Shown: positions 49,035 through 57,414 of the stretch, piece by piece | Layout of the letters: each line of letters opens with the position of its first letter | Numbering within the stretch: the first letter of the stretch is position 1 | From: Pedobacter sp. BAL39 | Lineage (GTDB): Bacteria; Bacteroidota; Bacteroidia; Sphingobacteriales; Sphingobacteriaceae | NCBI RefSeq assembly: GCF_000170795.1 | Contig: NZ_ABCM01000002.1 | Location: 423,974 to 487,973 of the forward strand | Direction of reading: 5' to 3' | Length of the DNA stretch: 64,000 nucleotides | Program-made: the position numbers and the translations under genes | Notes under the pieces: generated by a model | Seen by the model: the letters and a program-made list of their open reading frames with translations, nothing else | Databases searched by the model: none | Told to the model about the DNA's origin: nothing

Positions 49035-49095
49035 TAAAAACCTTTTTGTTACAGGAATGTTCTTATTAGGTAAATCAACCAAGAAAGGATCTATC

Positions 49096-49272
49096 ATGAA
49101 CAAAGAACAAAATGCTAAACACGCCGGTACGATGCAGGGAAGCCCTACTTCAGACCGTGCTTATCATAATGTTAAAAATGATAAAAAACAACAAGGAATT
49201 ACAAATGGCGGCGGACAAAGATCTGACCAGACTTCCAATAAAGATAATGAACGAAAACGCGGCGAGCGGTAA
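49096..49272 (+). CDS. Small hydrophilic protein
   Basis: A 58-residue, Asn/Gln/Lys/Asp-rich protein (MNKEQNAKHAGTMQGSPTSD through NKDNERKRGER), no hydrophobic core, probably disordered. The ATG at 49096 has AAGGATCT just upstream. A strong terminator follows, so it is a monocistronic gene. In form it resembles stress-induced small hydrophilic proteins; no family recognised. Confidence 0.65.
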   Translation: MNKEQNAKHAGTMQGSPTSDRAYHNVKNDKKQQGITNGGGQRSDQTSNKDNERKRGER

Positions 49273-49306
49273 ATTTGTCGCCAATCATACGATTAACTAA
49301 ACCCAG

Positions 49307-49334
49307 GCACCATTCTTTTGAATGGTGCTTTTTT
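49307..49334 (+). terminator. Intrinsic terminator after the small hydrophilic protein gene
   Basis: Perfect 9-bp arms GCACCATTC and GAATGGTGC with a TTTT loop, followed by TTTTTT. Confidence 0.92.
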
Positions 49335-49358
49335 GTTGTAAATCTTGTACTATTGAAA

Positions 49359-49391
49359 TAAAAAAGGTTCTGATCAAAAGACCAGAACCTT
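49359..49391 (-). terminator. Intrinsic terminator of the OmpW-like gene
   Basis: On the minus strand AAGGTTCTG and CAGAACCTT (9 bp, 10-nt loop) are followed by a T run (complement of 49359-49363). It lies 67 bp after the OmpW-like stop. Confidence 0.85.
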
Positions 49392-49457
49392 GCCAACGGC
49401 GTCATTTAGTGTTAATACATTTATATTTGGTTACAATATCAAATTGTGTTCTGGATT

Positions 49458-50165
49458 TTAAAATTTATACCCCAGGCCAAAGCCTACTAACCAGGGACGT
49501 ATTTTTACATCTGCCTCGATATTGCTGAGTACCGGTGCCAGTGATGGGCTGTCTTCTGGAGTAAGATTTCCGGCATCAACCATTGCTGTCGTATTCAGAA
49601 ATATCTTTTTCACATCGATGTTCAGGAATACTTTCTTGCTGATGTCAATATCAATACCTGCCTGAGCGGCAAAAGCGAATTTATTTTTATATTTCACATT
49701 GTTTACGATTGGGCCTTGATCAACGCTGTAGAAAATGGTATAGTTAACTCCAGCTCCAAGGTAAGGATTTACTTTGCCAACAGGATAGTGGTATTGAAGT
49801 GTCAGTGTTGGAGGTAATAACCAGACCTTTCCAAGGTCTACTTCAGCAGAATTGCCAAGTCCGATGGCACTAAGGTCAGACCCGGTAGTATTTACCTTAT
49901 GTCTTGTTGTTCCAAGAATAAGTTCGGCGGCAAAATGACGGTTAAAAAAATACGTAAAATCCAACTCCGGAATAATGGAAGTTGAGATCTCAGCATCCCC
50001 ACCAATCACCCCTATGCTCGACTCCTCCTGAGGAATCACTGCCAAACCACGTAGCCTGAGCCTCCATTCATGTTTCACGTCTTTTTCTTCTTCTTTTACA
50101 GTTTGCCCGAATACATGAATTCCGGCAATTATCATCGCTGCTAGTACGATTAGTTTCTTCATCAT
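49458..50165 (-). CDS. OmpW family outer-membrane protein
   Basis: A 235-residue protein with a signal peptide (MMKKLIVLAAMIIAGIHVFG, cleavage near GQ) and an eight-strand barrel pattern with OmpW signs: WRLRLRGLAVIPQE, PELDFTYFFNRHFAAELILG, LLPPTLTLQYHYPVG and a final PWLVGFGLGYKF. OmpW proteins form narrow hydrophobic channels in the outer membrane. Monocistronic. Confidence 0.88.
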   Translation of the reverse strand: MMKKLIVLAAMIIAGIHVFGQTVKEEEKDVKHEWRLRLRGLAVIPQEESSIGVIGGDAEISTSIIPELDFTYFFNRHFAAELILGTTRHKVNTTGSDLSAIGLGNSAEVDLGKVWLLPPTLTLQYHYPVGKVNPYLGAGVNYTIFYSVDQGPIVNNVKYKNKFAFAAQAGIDIDISKKVFLNIDVKKIFLNTTAMVDAGNLTPEDSPSLAPVLSNIEADVKIRPWLVGFGLGYKF

Positions 50166-50341
50166 AATAATTTGTTGAGTTGAGGCAAAGCTATTCCGTC
50201 AGGCGGAAAAAAATAATGCCCTCAAACATCCTGATGTCTGATATTGATCATCCCTGTTTGAACGATGTGATCTCCATCACAACTTATACGCAACGCTACT
50301 TCCAAGGCGAACTTATGTCATACATACAATTGCGTTAAAAC

Positions 50342-50374
50342 AAAAAACGCCTGCGATATGCAGGCGTTTTTTTT
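50342..50374. terminator. Bidirectional intrinsic terminator
   Basis: AAAAAACGCCTGC, loop GATAT, GCAGGCGTTTTTTTT. It lies 34 bp after the stop of the minus-strand lipoprotein gene at 50408. Confidence 0.9.
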
Positions 50375-50407
50375 AAAGTATCGGGATTTATATGATGCCC
50401 TTTAGAA

Positions 50408-50596
50408 TTACATGGAATCTTTCTTAGTCGTATCCATGGGAACTACTGTACTGGTATCGGTCATTCCCATGCTGGTGGTATCCGTCATGGTGCTATCCAC
50501 CGCTGTTGAGTCTGTGTCCTCAGCTTTTTTTTCACTGCTGCAACTCGCTAATGCAATTCCAGCAAAGGCGATAATGGTTAGAATCTTAATTTTCAT
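50408..50596 (-). CDS. Small lipoprotein with Asp/Thr/Ser-rich tail
   Basis: A 62-residue protein; leader MKIKILTIIAFAGIALASC with lipobox ALASC (Cys19). The remainder is a low-complexity tail of Thr, Ser, Asp and Met (TDSTAVDSTMTDTTSMGMTD). Small entericidin-like or stress lipoproteins look like this, but no family can be named. Monocistronic with its own terminator. Confidence 0.75.
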   Translation of the reverse strand: MKIKILTIIAFAGIALASCSSEKKAEDTDSTAVDSTMTDTTSMGMTDTSTVVPMDTTKKDSM

Positions 50597-50981
50597 AATG
50601 GTTTTGTTTTGAGTTTATATTTAAGTTTTGCTCGTTTTAAACATCTGGCCTTATATCATCATTATTTCATATGATCAACCTGCATAAACAATCTTTTCAT
50701 CTTCTACAATCATAAGAAACAACCTATTTCGGAAATTCCTCAAACATTTAACAAAATATACTGGTTTTAGTTTCCCAAAATTAAAAAATAAGCAAACCAT
50801 ATCAGCTGTAAACAATAGCCAGAGTTTGGATTGAAGCATTTAACATGAATTTACGCGATAGATTCGTATGTTTTTTTTTCGATTCATCTCTGGATATGTT
50901 GATTAAAAAAAGAAACCTTTATGTACCAGTTTTGTTACTAATCAAATTAGAACATTCATTACTGGTCCAATTCAAAAAACC
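50597..50981. other. AT-rich intergenic region, 385 bp
   Basis: Divergent promoter space between the lipoprotein and phosphoribosyltransferase genes. I see no convincing gene, repeat or hairpin; a plus-strand reading frame from 50845 is judged spurious. Confidence 0.5.
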
Positions 50982-51641
50982 ATGTCTGATCAAAAAGAAA
51001 AGCATTTCAAAAATAGAAGGCAAGCCGGAGAACGACTCGGCAAATTTCTAGAGCCAAAATACAGGTCGCTAAAGCCGGTTGTTTTAGGAATTCCACTTGG
51101 TGGAATTGAAGTTGGTTACTATGTATCGATAGCGTTAGAAGCGGAATTTTCAGCAATTATTTCTAAGAAACTACCCTATCCCGGAAACGAAAAGTTAGCA
51201 TTCGGAGCCGCATCTGAACAGGGTGAATCCTACATTACCGCGATGGGAATCAACACCTTATCGACTGATGTGATTTCTAAAGTTGTTGAAGGGCAATTTG
51301 AAGAAGTTGAGCAAAGGGTCAAATTATACCGGAAGGATGCCTCACTTCCCGAACTTAAGGGCCGTGTAGTGATCATTGTGGATGATTGTATAGCCAGTGG
51401 ATCCACTATTGTTCCGCTAATTACCCTATGTAGAAAGCTTGATGCTGCTCAGGTCATCCTGGCCACCCCAGTTGCAGGCCACAACCTGGATCCAAACCTG
51501 AACAAAGCTGACGCGCTTGAGGTGCTGATCCAACATCCTTTCTTTCATAGTTTAGATCAAGCATATGAAAAAAACCACATCGATCATCATAAAATTATGC
51601 TCATGTTAAATCCCGTATACCAGGCACAACCTAGGTTCTGA
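50982..51641 (+). CDS. Phosphoribosyltransferase family protein
   Basis: A 219-residue PRTase-fold protein with the PRPP motif VVIIVDDCIASGST (about 128-141) and an early GIPLGGIEVGYYV. This type (predicted phosphoribosyltransferases near stress genes) is not tied to one nucleotide pathway. Its 3' end overlaps a convergent small gene by 11 bp. Confidence 0.82.
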   Translation: MSDQKEKHFKNRRQAGERLGKFLEPKYRSLKPVVLGIPLGGIEVGYYVSIALEAEFSAIISKKLPYPGNEKLAFGAASEQGESYITAMGINTLSTDVISKVVEGQFEEVEQRVKLYRKDASLPELKGRVVIIVDDCIASGSTIVPLITLCRKLDAAQVILATPVAGHNLDPNLNKADALEVLIQHPFFHSLDQAYEKNHIDHHKIMLMLNPVYQAQPRF

Positions 51642-51894
51642 TGATTTTTTCATCTTCTTGCTCTTTGTCATCATCCCGTTGATTTCCCAAATCTGCTTCA
51701 GGTATGTTCTGGTCGTGCTCCATGGACTTTGCATCACTCGATAAATGAGCATCCTTTTGCTCTACCGCAGGCAATTCATCACTCTCGCGCCGATCCGTGC
51801 CACTATTAAACTTCGGTTTGTTTAATTCTTCTGTTTTTTCTACCTGATATCCCGGTGTCCCCGGTTGAGGTGTCGCTTTGTCATTTTTCATCAT
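51631..51894 (-). CDS. Small acidic hydrophilic protein
   Basis: An 87-residue, highly charged protein from ATG 51894 (MMKNDKATPQPGTPGYQVEK), ending in DDDKEQEDEKIIRT. Predicted disordered; no family recognised. Starting at 51894 avoids a hydrophobic extension of 12 residues that lies in noncoding-looking sequence. Resembles general-stress hydrophilic proteins in composition only. Confidence 0.6.
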   Translation of the reverse strand: MMKNDKATPQPGTPGYQVEKTEELNKPKFNSGTDRRESDELPAVEQKDAHLSSDAKSMEHDQNIPEADLGNQRDDDKEQEDEKIIRT

Positions 51895-52036
51895 AAGGTT
51901 GTTTATTATAGACAGCTTAATCTTAAACAATATCCCAATTAGAAAGTTTGCGAAAAATAGGATGCATGCTCAAAGGCGTCAATTTAATTTTACCTTTACG
52001 CTCAAAAGCACATTTATTTACACAAATCTCCTCTGA

Positions 52037-53941
52037 TTGGATTACTTCAACAAATTACTGGATTTATTAAAAATAGAGCAGGAAGAAGACCTGCTGTCCT
52101 ACAGAAAATTAACGGAGACGACGTCGGCTTCTGAACGCCGTGCAAATGGACTGTGTTGGTATCCCGTAGCCATCCGGGGTACTGAAATCGGACGGGGAGA
52201 TTATCTTACGGTTGAAATTGAACGCACCACTCATCAGGACCTGCCCCATCAGCTGCGTTTCGGTGCCTCCGCTGCGTTATTCTCCAATCATGACCTGAAA
52301 GATCGTATAGAGGGTGTCATAACGCATCAAAACGGGAATAAGTTAAAAATTGCAGTCCGCATAGATGAACTGCCTGACTGGGCACGTGATGGGAAGCTGG
52401 GCGTTGATGTGTTGTTTGATCAGAATAGCTATGATGAAATGCAGCATGCATTAAAACAAGCCGACTCCATTGATGGGCAGGGAGGGACTGCTGATCTGGT
52501 TAAGACGCTGACCGGCAACCGTACTCCTGAGTTTAGTATTGCTCATTACCAATACCTTATCCCCTCTTTAAATGTCATGCAACAACTGGCGGTAGACAAG
52601 ATCTTATCTGCAGATCACCTCGCTATTGTCCATGGCCCACCCGGAACCGGAAAAACCACAACTTTGGTGCAGGCTGTCAAAGCACTGAGCAAACAAGATC
52701 ATCAGCAAATTCTTGTGGCAGCACCAAGTAATACCGCGGTTGACTTACTGACTGAAAAGCTGGCGGAACAGGGGCTAAATGTGCTGCGTATTGGGAATCC
52801 CTCAAGGGTTTCCGAACGGCTCATGTCATTAACGCTGGACAGTAGAATGGCAGAACATCCGGAGATGAAACAAGCCAAAGCGCTAAAAAAGCAAGCCAAT
52901 GAGTATAAGAATATGGCTCATAAGTACAAAAGGAACTTTGGGAAAGCTGAAAAAGAGCAGCGTAAAGCCTTATTCGACGAAGCTCACAAAATTATGAAAG
53001 AAGTGGGCAATATTGAACAATACGTCAGCGATGATATCATCAGCAAAGCCGATGTGATTGCTGCTACGCTTGTGGGCGCAAATCACCATACGATAAGAAA
53101 GTTGAAGTACAAGACTGTGATCATTGATGAGGCAGGACAGGCACTGGAGCCTGCTTGCTGGATCCCCATTATAAAGTCGGAGAAAGTCATATTTGCGGGG
53201 GATCACTGTCAGCTTTCGCCAACGATCAAATCAAATGAGGCCGCAAAAAAGGGCTTAAGCAATACTTTGATGGAGAAAATGGTGAATCAATATCCGGAGT
53301 CAGTGGTGCTGCTCGAAGAGCAATATAGGATGAACAGGTCTATTATGGAATACTCCTCTGAAGTATTCTACCAGGGAAAACTAAAGGCCCACGATTCTGT
53401 CGCCACTCACCTGCTCTATGATGACGATAAGCCGCTGTTATTTATTGATACTGCTGGAGCCAGTTTTGAGGAAAAAACTGAGGGACATAGCATCAGCAAT
53501 CCTGATGAAGCCTCCTTCGTTTCAAAACAATTAGAAACGTTGGTTCAAGAACTCAGTCTGAGGTATTCGATCGAAGATTTCCCTACTGTAGCCATAATTT
53601 CACCTTATAAACAACAGATTGTTCACATAAAGGAACTGCTTCAGCACTCACCTGACATCGATAAGTTCAAATCTAAGATATCAGTAAATACAATTGACAG
53701 CTTTCAGGGGCAGGAACGTGATGTAGTCGTAATCAGCATGGTGAGAAGCAACGATGAAGGGATTATCGGATTTCTAGCTGACATACGACGGATGAACGTG
53801 GCAATGACCCGTGCAAGGAAAAAGTTAATTGTTATTGGCGATAGTGCAACCTTATGCCGACTCCCTTTTTACGAAAATTTTATTGCGTATGCCCAAAAGC
53901 TGGACGCCTATCAAAGTGTCTGGGAATTCATCAACCTATAG
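52037..53941 (+). CDS. Superfamily I DNA/RNA helicase, IGHMBP2/Dna2-NAM7-like
   Basis: A 634-residue SF1B-type helicase. N-terminal beta domain (about 40-140), Walker A HGPPGTGKTTTL (about 198-209), motif II VIIDEAGQALEP, motif III AGDHCQLSPTI, EEQYRMN, DSFQGQERDVVVISMVRSN and NVAMTRARKKLIVIGD. It unwinds nucleic acids 5' to 3' with ATP. The start is TTG at 52037; no ATG lies between it and the conserved N-terminal region. Single gene. Confidence 0.87.
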   Translation: MDYFNKLLDLLKIEQEEDLLSYRKLTETTSASERRANGLCWYPVAIRGTEIGRGDYLTVEIERTTHQDLPHQLRFGASAALFSNHDLKDRIEGVITHQNGNKLKIAVRIDELPDWARDGKLGVDVLFDQNSYDEMQHALKQADSIDGQGGTADLVKTLTGNRTPEFSIAHYQYLIPSLNVMQQLAVDKILSADHLAIVHGPPGTGKTTTLVQAVKALSKQDHQQILVAAPSNTAVDLLTEKLAEQGLNVLRIGNPSRVSERLMSLTLDSRMAEHPEMKQAKALKKQANEYKNMAHKYKRNFGKAEKEQRKALFDEAHKIMKEVGNIEQYVSDDIISKADVIAATLVGANHHTIRKLKYKTVIIDEAGQALEPACWIPIIKSEKVIFAGDHCQLSPTIKSNEAAKKGLSNTLMEKMVNQYPESVVLLEEQYRMNRSIMEYSSEVFYQGKLKAHDSVATHLLYDDDKPLLFIDTAGASFEEKTEGHSISNPDEASFVSKQLETLVQELSLRYSIEDFPTVAIISPYKQQIVHIKELLQHSPDIDKFKSKISVNTIDSFQGQERDVVVISMVRSNDEGIIGFLADIRRMNVAMTRARKKLIVIGDSATLCRLPFYENFIAYAQKLDAYQSVWEFINL

Positions 53942-53987
53942 GGAAATAGACACAGGACAAAAAATATTTATATTTTTTTTGAAATTT

Positions 53988-54019
53988 ATTAGCAACTTAA
54001 TAATAATTTTCTACCTTTG
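53988..54019 (+). promoter_or_regulatory. Bacteroidota-type promoter of the tRNA-Lys gene
   Basis: TACCTTTG at 54012-54019 is an exact TAnnTTTG -7 element, 27 bp before the tRNA. The -33 box is degenerate (a TTTG lies at 53978-53981 but too far upstream). Confidence 0.6.
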
Positions 54020-54045
54020 CACTCCCTAAACAAGGGAAATTAAAT

Positions 54046-54118
54046 GATTCCGTAGCTCAGCTGGTAGAGCATTACACTTTTAATGTAGTGGTCCTGGGTT
54101 CGAATCCCAGCGGGATCA
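54046..54118 (+). tRNA. tRNA-Lys (anticodon TTT)
   Basis: A 73-nt cloverleaf: acceptor GATTCCG pairs with CGGGATC (one T-G pair), D-arm GCTC/GAGC, anticodon loop CTTTTAA with TTT, T-arm CTGGG-TTCGAAT-CCCAG, discriminator A. CCA is not encoded. Confidence 0.97.
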
Positions 54119-54142
54119 CAGAAAATAGTATCAAAACTACGT

Positions 54143-54177
54143 AAAAGCTTGCAAATCAAATGATTGCAAGCTTTTTT
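54143..54177 (+). terminator. Terminator downstream of tRNA-Lys
   Basis: AAGCTTGCAA and TTGCAAGCTT arms (10 bp, 9-nt loop) followed by TTTT. Confidence 0.88.
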
Positions 54178-54269
54178 GTTTACCGGAAAAACCCAAAATA
54201 TGCACGAAATCGCATATAAAATGTGCATCATTCGGCGCGTCGTTCTTATCACCTCTTAATGTTATCGTT

Positions 54270-54645
54270 ATGAAAACTAATTTTAGCGTGCCTTTCTTTT
54301 TGAAAAGGCCAAAGAACTACACACAGGGGCTGTTTACTTCATTTTTCTAAGAATTGCTGTGGACGGAGTTCGTGCGGAATGTCAACAAGCTGGAATTGCA
54401 AGCCGGAACGGTGGAATGCAAAAGCCGGAGAAGTCATCGGTAAAAAGGAAGATGTTAAAATCCTGAATGTCTATTTGGAAAATATGAAAGCGGAGGTTTA
54501 TGCAGTATATAGCCGGCTGAACGCGACCGGAGCTGCAACAACCGCTGATAGCGTTAAATGCAAATTCTTGGGTAAAGCCGAAAAAACACACACCATTATG
54601 GAGGCCATTAAAATCCATATGATGTCAATAACATCCTTTTTTTGA
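54270..54645 (+). pseudogene. Remnant of a tyrosine-recombinase (phage/element integrase) gene
   Basis: Begins MKTNFSVPFFLKRPKNYTQG, then a stop. The reading continues in other frames as RIAVDGVRAEC and STSWNCKPERWNAKAGEVIG...NVYLENMKAEVYAVYSRLNA...TADSVKCKFLG, the N-terminal arm-binding and SAM-like part of Bacteroidota integrases. One A appears lost near 54378 (GAATGTCA where GAAATGTCA would keep frame). The catalytic domain is missing. Its place 150 bp after tRNA-Lys fits an old integration site. The rest of the gap to 54845 shows only a hairpin. Confidence 0.75.
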
Positions 54646-54786
54646 TCAATTATCATATTGTGTTTATACCCTACCAGCCCCTCAAACTTGAGTCTGCGGT
54701 GCTTTCCAACCTTCAAAAAGTCGATCTCACCATTTTCCAGAAGCTAACAAAATAAGGTAAGGACGCCATTACTCCCTTTGAAAAAC

Positions 54787-54828
54787 AAACAGGCCTTTAG
54801 ATCATTTCTAAAAACCTGTTTATTTTTT
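54787..54828. terminator. Hairpin with T tract between the integrase remnant and the NTF2-like gene
   Basis: Outer arms AAACAGG/CCTGTTT and inner arms TTTAGA/TCTAAA, followed by ATTTTTTT on the plus strand. It lies just after the minus-strand gene that stops at 54846 and may serve it. Confidence 0.55.
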
Positions 54829-54845
54829 TGAAAATGTTGCGATTT

Positions 54846-55304
54846 CTAAATTCCGGTAAGCACTGTTGGATTCCCAGTACGCCATATATTATCAATTGTG
54901 ACGCGCTGGATAACCCATACATTATCCTCCCTGATTAATTCAACATCATAACGGTTTTTCATAAGATAATAATGCGAATGATCTTTTGAAGGTACGTGTT
55001 GTGCTTCTACAAGCACATCCATCATCGCTTTATCTCCATCAATTTTCACCCGTGGATTACTCACAGAGTGCGTGGTGTCTATTTGGTTCAAAGATCCCAT
55101 AAGTGCTGAAACAATCGTTTCACGACCTTCTAATACCGGATATTCAAAACCTGCTTTTTTTCCGGCTGGTCTGAAGTCAGATATAGCATCCACTGTAAAA
55201 GCAGATGCAAGGAGTTCCTGATCACGTAGGTCAATGCCCGCGGCGAACCTGTAAAGCGTTTCAATAACAGCAAATTTGTCTGCTGCTTCCTGTAGATTTT
55301 TCAT
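54846..55304 (-). CDS. NTF2-like (SnoaL-type) protein
   Basis: A 152-residue NTF2-fold protein (KFAVIETLYRFAAGIDLRDQELLASAF, VLEGRETIVSAL, THSVSNPRVKIDGDKAMMDV). Such folds are small enzymes or ligand binders. No catalytic residue set points to a reaction. Last of three minus-strand genes with the QorB-like reductase and a VOC protein, divergent from the HxlR regulator. Confidence 0.78.
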   Translation of the reverse strand: MKNLQEAADKFAVIETLYRFAAGIDLRDQELLASAFTVDAISDFRPAGKKAGFEYPVLEGRETIVSALMGSLNQIDTTHSVSNPRVKIDGDKAMMDVLVEAQHVPSKDHSHYYLMKNRYDVELIREDNVWVIQRVTIDNIWRTGNPTVLTGI

Positions 55305-55348
55305 TTGATTTTATTAATTAATAATGTAAGATTAAAATTATTGTGTAA

Positions 55349-56248
55349 TCATGATTCGATGTTTTTATCATGATTTTTATGACCGTACTGTTGATGTAGA
55401 AATTCGATCAGGCTTGTTTGCTTACGTCCGGTAATTCGCTCATAAGTATTCGATATTTTATCGAATTCGCCCGCGACTATTGCCCTGGCAGATAATGAAC
55501 TAAGTTCAATAAGAGCTGGCGGTACACCGTAATTATCTAATGCCTTTGCAAAATCCTCTTCAGATGGTGATATATATTTAATGGTGATACCACTTACCTC
55601 CGAAATGAGCTTTGCAACTTCTTCAAAATCATAAGCCTGTTCACCGCTTACTTCATAGCTTTTTTGTTCATGACCTGTTGTTGTCAGGATTACAGCAGAT
55701 AGCTCGGCTATATCTTGCCTGGCAATGAATCCATTTTTTCCATGCCCAGCAGGAAAGTATATCGTTTTGCTTTGCAGGATATCTTCACCTACAAATAGCG
55801 GAATCACTTCCATATAATAGTTGTTAAGCAAAAGCGTATAGGATATTCCCGAATCCCGTATCGCATTTTCGGCGATGATGTGTCCTTCGGCCAAAGTGAG
55901 CAAGGGATGAGCTTCCGCCCCCCCTTTTCTTGAAAAGCTGGTGTAAATAATGTGTCCTACATTTGCCTCAATGGCCGCCGCTACTACATTCTTATGCTGT
56001 GTCAGCCTGCCTTCCAGATCGGGCCCGGAGATAAAGTACAGTTTGTCTATATCTTTAAAGGCTTTGACCATAGAACCTGTATCGTCGTAATTTCCTATGC
56101 GCACCTCTATCCCCCTGTTGTAAAATGCTTCCGCTCGTTTGTCGTTTCGCAGCATGACTGCAATATTTTCTTTTGCTGTCTTTGTGAACAGTGAATCAAG
56201 GACAAGTCCGCCGAGTTTACCAGTGGCGCCAGTAATGAGAATTTTCAT
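55349..56248 (-). CDS. NmrA/QorB-like NAD(P)-binding oxidoreductase
   Basis: A 299-residue atypical SDR: GATGKLGGLVLDSL at residues 7-20, HKNVVAAAIEANVGHIIYTS and later YEVSGEQAYDFEEVAKLISEVSG. The whole order matches E. coli QorB (YtfG), an NADPH quinone reductase. In E. coli it is divergent from the HxlR-type gene ytfH; here too an HxlR gene lies divergent, one gene away. Probable role: detoxification of quinones or electrophiles. Confidence 0.8.
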   Translation of the reverse strand: MKILITGATGKLGGLVLDSLFTKTAKENIAVMLRNDKRAEAFYNRGIEVRIGNYDDTGSMVKAFKDIDKLYFISGPDLEGRLTQHKNVVAAAIEANVGHIIYTSFSRKGGAEAHPLLTLAEGHIIAENAIRDSGISYTLLLNNYYMEVIPLFVGEDILQSKTIYFPAGHGKNGFIARQDIAELSAVILTTTGHEQKSYEVSGEQAYDFEEVAKLISEVSGITIKYISPSEEDFAKALDNYGVPPALIELSSLSARAIVAGEFDKISNTYERITGRKQTSLIEFLHQQYGHKNHDKNIES

Positions 56249-56309
56249 AGTTTATCGTTTTATATTAATCTCACATTGTGTTAATAGTTACAGGGTAAGG
56301 CTTAGTTCC

Positions 56310-56705
56310 CTATGATCCCATATTTGAAAAAGTTGTATGGGCGACCTCGATGATCTGCCCGTCAGGGTCGTAAAAATCGATGGTATAGTAATCTTTTGAG
56401 TAGGGCATAATCTTCGGCCCACGGATCACTTCGGCCCCTAAAATTGCGAGAGCCTGAGAAACCTGATCTACCTGTTCCTTTTTTGTAGCCTGAAAGCAGA
56501 GGTGCCTAATGCCGAGTGAGCGTACTTTTTCAACTGCCTTCATTTCAATAAAGTAAATGATCATCATACCATCCGAAAAAGATAGGTTACTTATTTTCTT
56601 CCAACCGATCAAGCTTAGAAAGCTGTAATAGAATTTTATGGACTGTTCCAGATCGGATACCCAAAATTCGATGTGGTTTATGCCTGGCCTTAATTTTGAA
56701 TGCAT
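56310..56705 (-). CDS. VOC family (glyoxalase/bleomycin-resistance fold) protein
   Basis: A 131-residue VOC protein from ATG 56705 (MHSKLRPGINHIEFWVSDLE). Metal-ligand-like residues: His10 region, then GIRHLCFQA and IDFYDPDGQIIEVAHT with the terminal Glu. Members are metal-dependent lyases, isomerases or dioxygenases; reaction unknown. First gene of the minus-strand set next to the HxlR regulator, which likely controls it. Confidence 0.8.
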   Translation of the reverse strand: MHSKLRPGINHIEFWVSDLEQSIKFYYSFLSLIGWKKISNLSFSDGMMIIYFIEMKAVEKVRSLGIRHLCFQATKKEQVDQVSQALAILGAEVIRGPKIMPYSKDYYTIDFYDPDGQIIEVAHTTFSNMGS

Positions 56706-56750
56706 TTGACTGGATTTAAATTTTTTAATTTGAATAAATGATAGCACAAA

Positions 56751-56807
56751 GGTAAAAAGGCTAACTTTACTTTTGATATGGGTTTCCCAAAGTAAAGTAG
56801 GTTTACC
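56751..56807. promoter_or_regulatory. Nested quasi-palindrome in the HxlR/VOC divergent promoter
   Basis: Outer arms GGTAAA (56751-56756) and TTTACC (56802-56807) enclose inner arms ACTTTACTTTTG (56764-56775) and CAAAGTAAAGT (56788-56798). This extended symmetry, in a 118-bp divergent gap, is a good candidate operator for the HxlR regulator. Confidence 0.5.
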
Positions 56808-56823
56808 TGAATTTTAAACAATC

Positions 56824-57183
56824 ATGAAAAAGATAAAATCAATAAATGAAGAGCAGGGCGACTGTTCAAAAATGCTCTTCGCCATACAAGATACATTAGA
56901 CCTTATCAGTGGTAAATGGAAGATCAAAGTAGTGGGTGTCCTTCTCTATGGCAAAAAGAATTTTACTGATCTGCAGCACCGCATCGACGGTCTTGGCGCT
57001 AAAATGCTTTCCAAAGAATTACAGGAACTGGAGATTAACGGACTGCTGACCCGCACCGTAAACGCAACCAAACCGATTACGGTGACCTACGAACTTACGC
57101 CATACGGGCACACATTGGAACCTATCATCATGTCCCTCGCTAATTGGGGAATGGAACACCGCCAAAAGATCATAGGCCGGTAA
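56824..57183 (+). CDS. HxlR-family transcriptional regulator with a single conserved cysteine
   Basis: A 119-residue winged-helix regulator: ISGKWKIKVVGVLLYGKKNFTDLQHRIDGLGAKMLSKELQEL and YELTPYGHTLEPI. The only cysteine, Cys14 (GDCSKML), is at the N-terminal place used as redox switch in HxlR/DUF24 sensors such as YodB, HypR and QorR. Divergent from the VOC/QorB-like genes with a palindrome between. Likely represses them until oxidised by quinones or electrophiles. Confidence 0.87.
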   Translation: MKKIKSINEEQGDCSKMLFAIQDTLDLISGKWKIKVVGVLLYGKKNFTDLQHRIDGLGAKMLSKELQELEINGLLTRTVNATKPITVTYELTPYGHTLEPIIMSLANWGMEHRQKIIGR

Positions 57184-57414
57184 AGAAATCCAGGAGTGTG
57201 GTCCCGGATCAATCCAAAATCTAGAATTATATAAAAATAATACAAGGCTAAATGTCTTCCCTTTTTAGTCGGCGGTGGCTTTTTATAATGTTCTTATGGT
57301 GATTTTATATGTGCCCGCATGATCCTGGTCATTTCGGCTACTATATTTACCGATTCGGTTAATGCTGCAGGCCTAAGAGTATTGATTTTTGCATAGTACA
57401 AAAACAGAGAGATT

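Noticed and set aside
50845..51051. 68-codon frame running into the phosphoribosyltransferase gene
   Set aside because: Overlaps the true start in another frame and has no family resemblance.
54498..54716. Minus-strand 72-codon frame beside the integrase remnant
   Set aside because: Antisense to the integrase-like coding remnant for most of its length.
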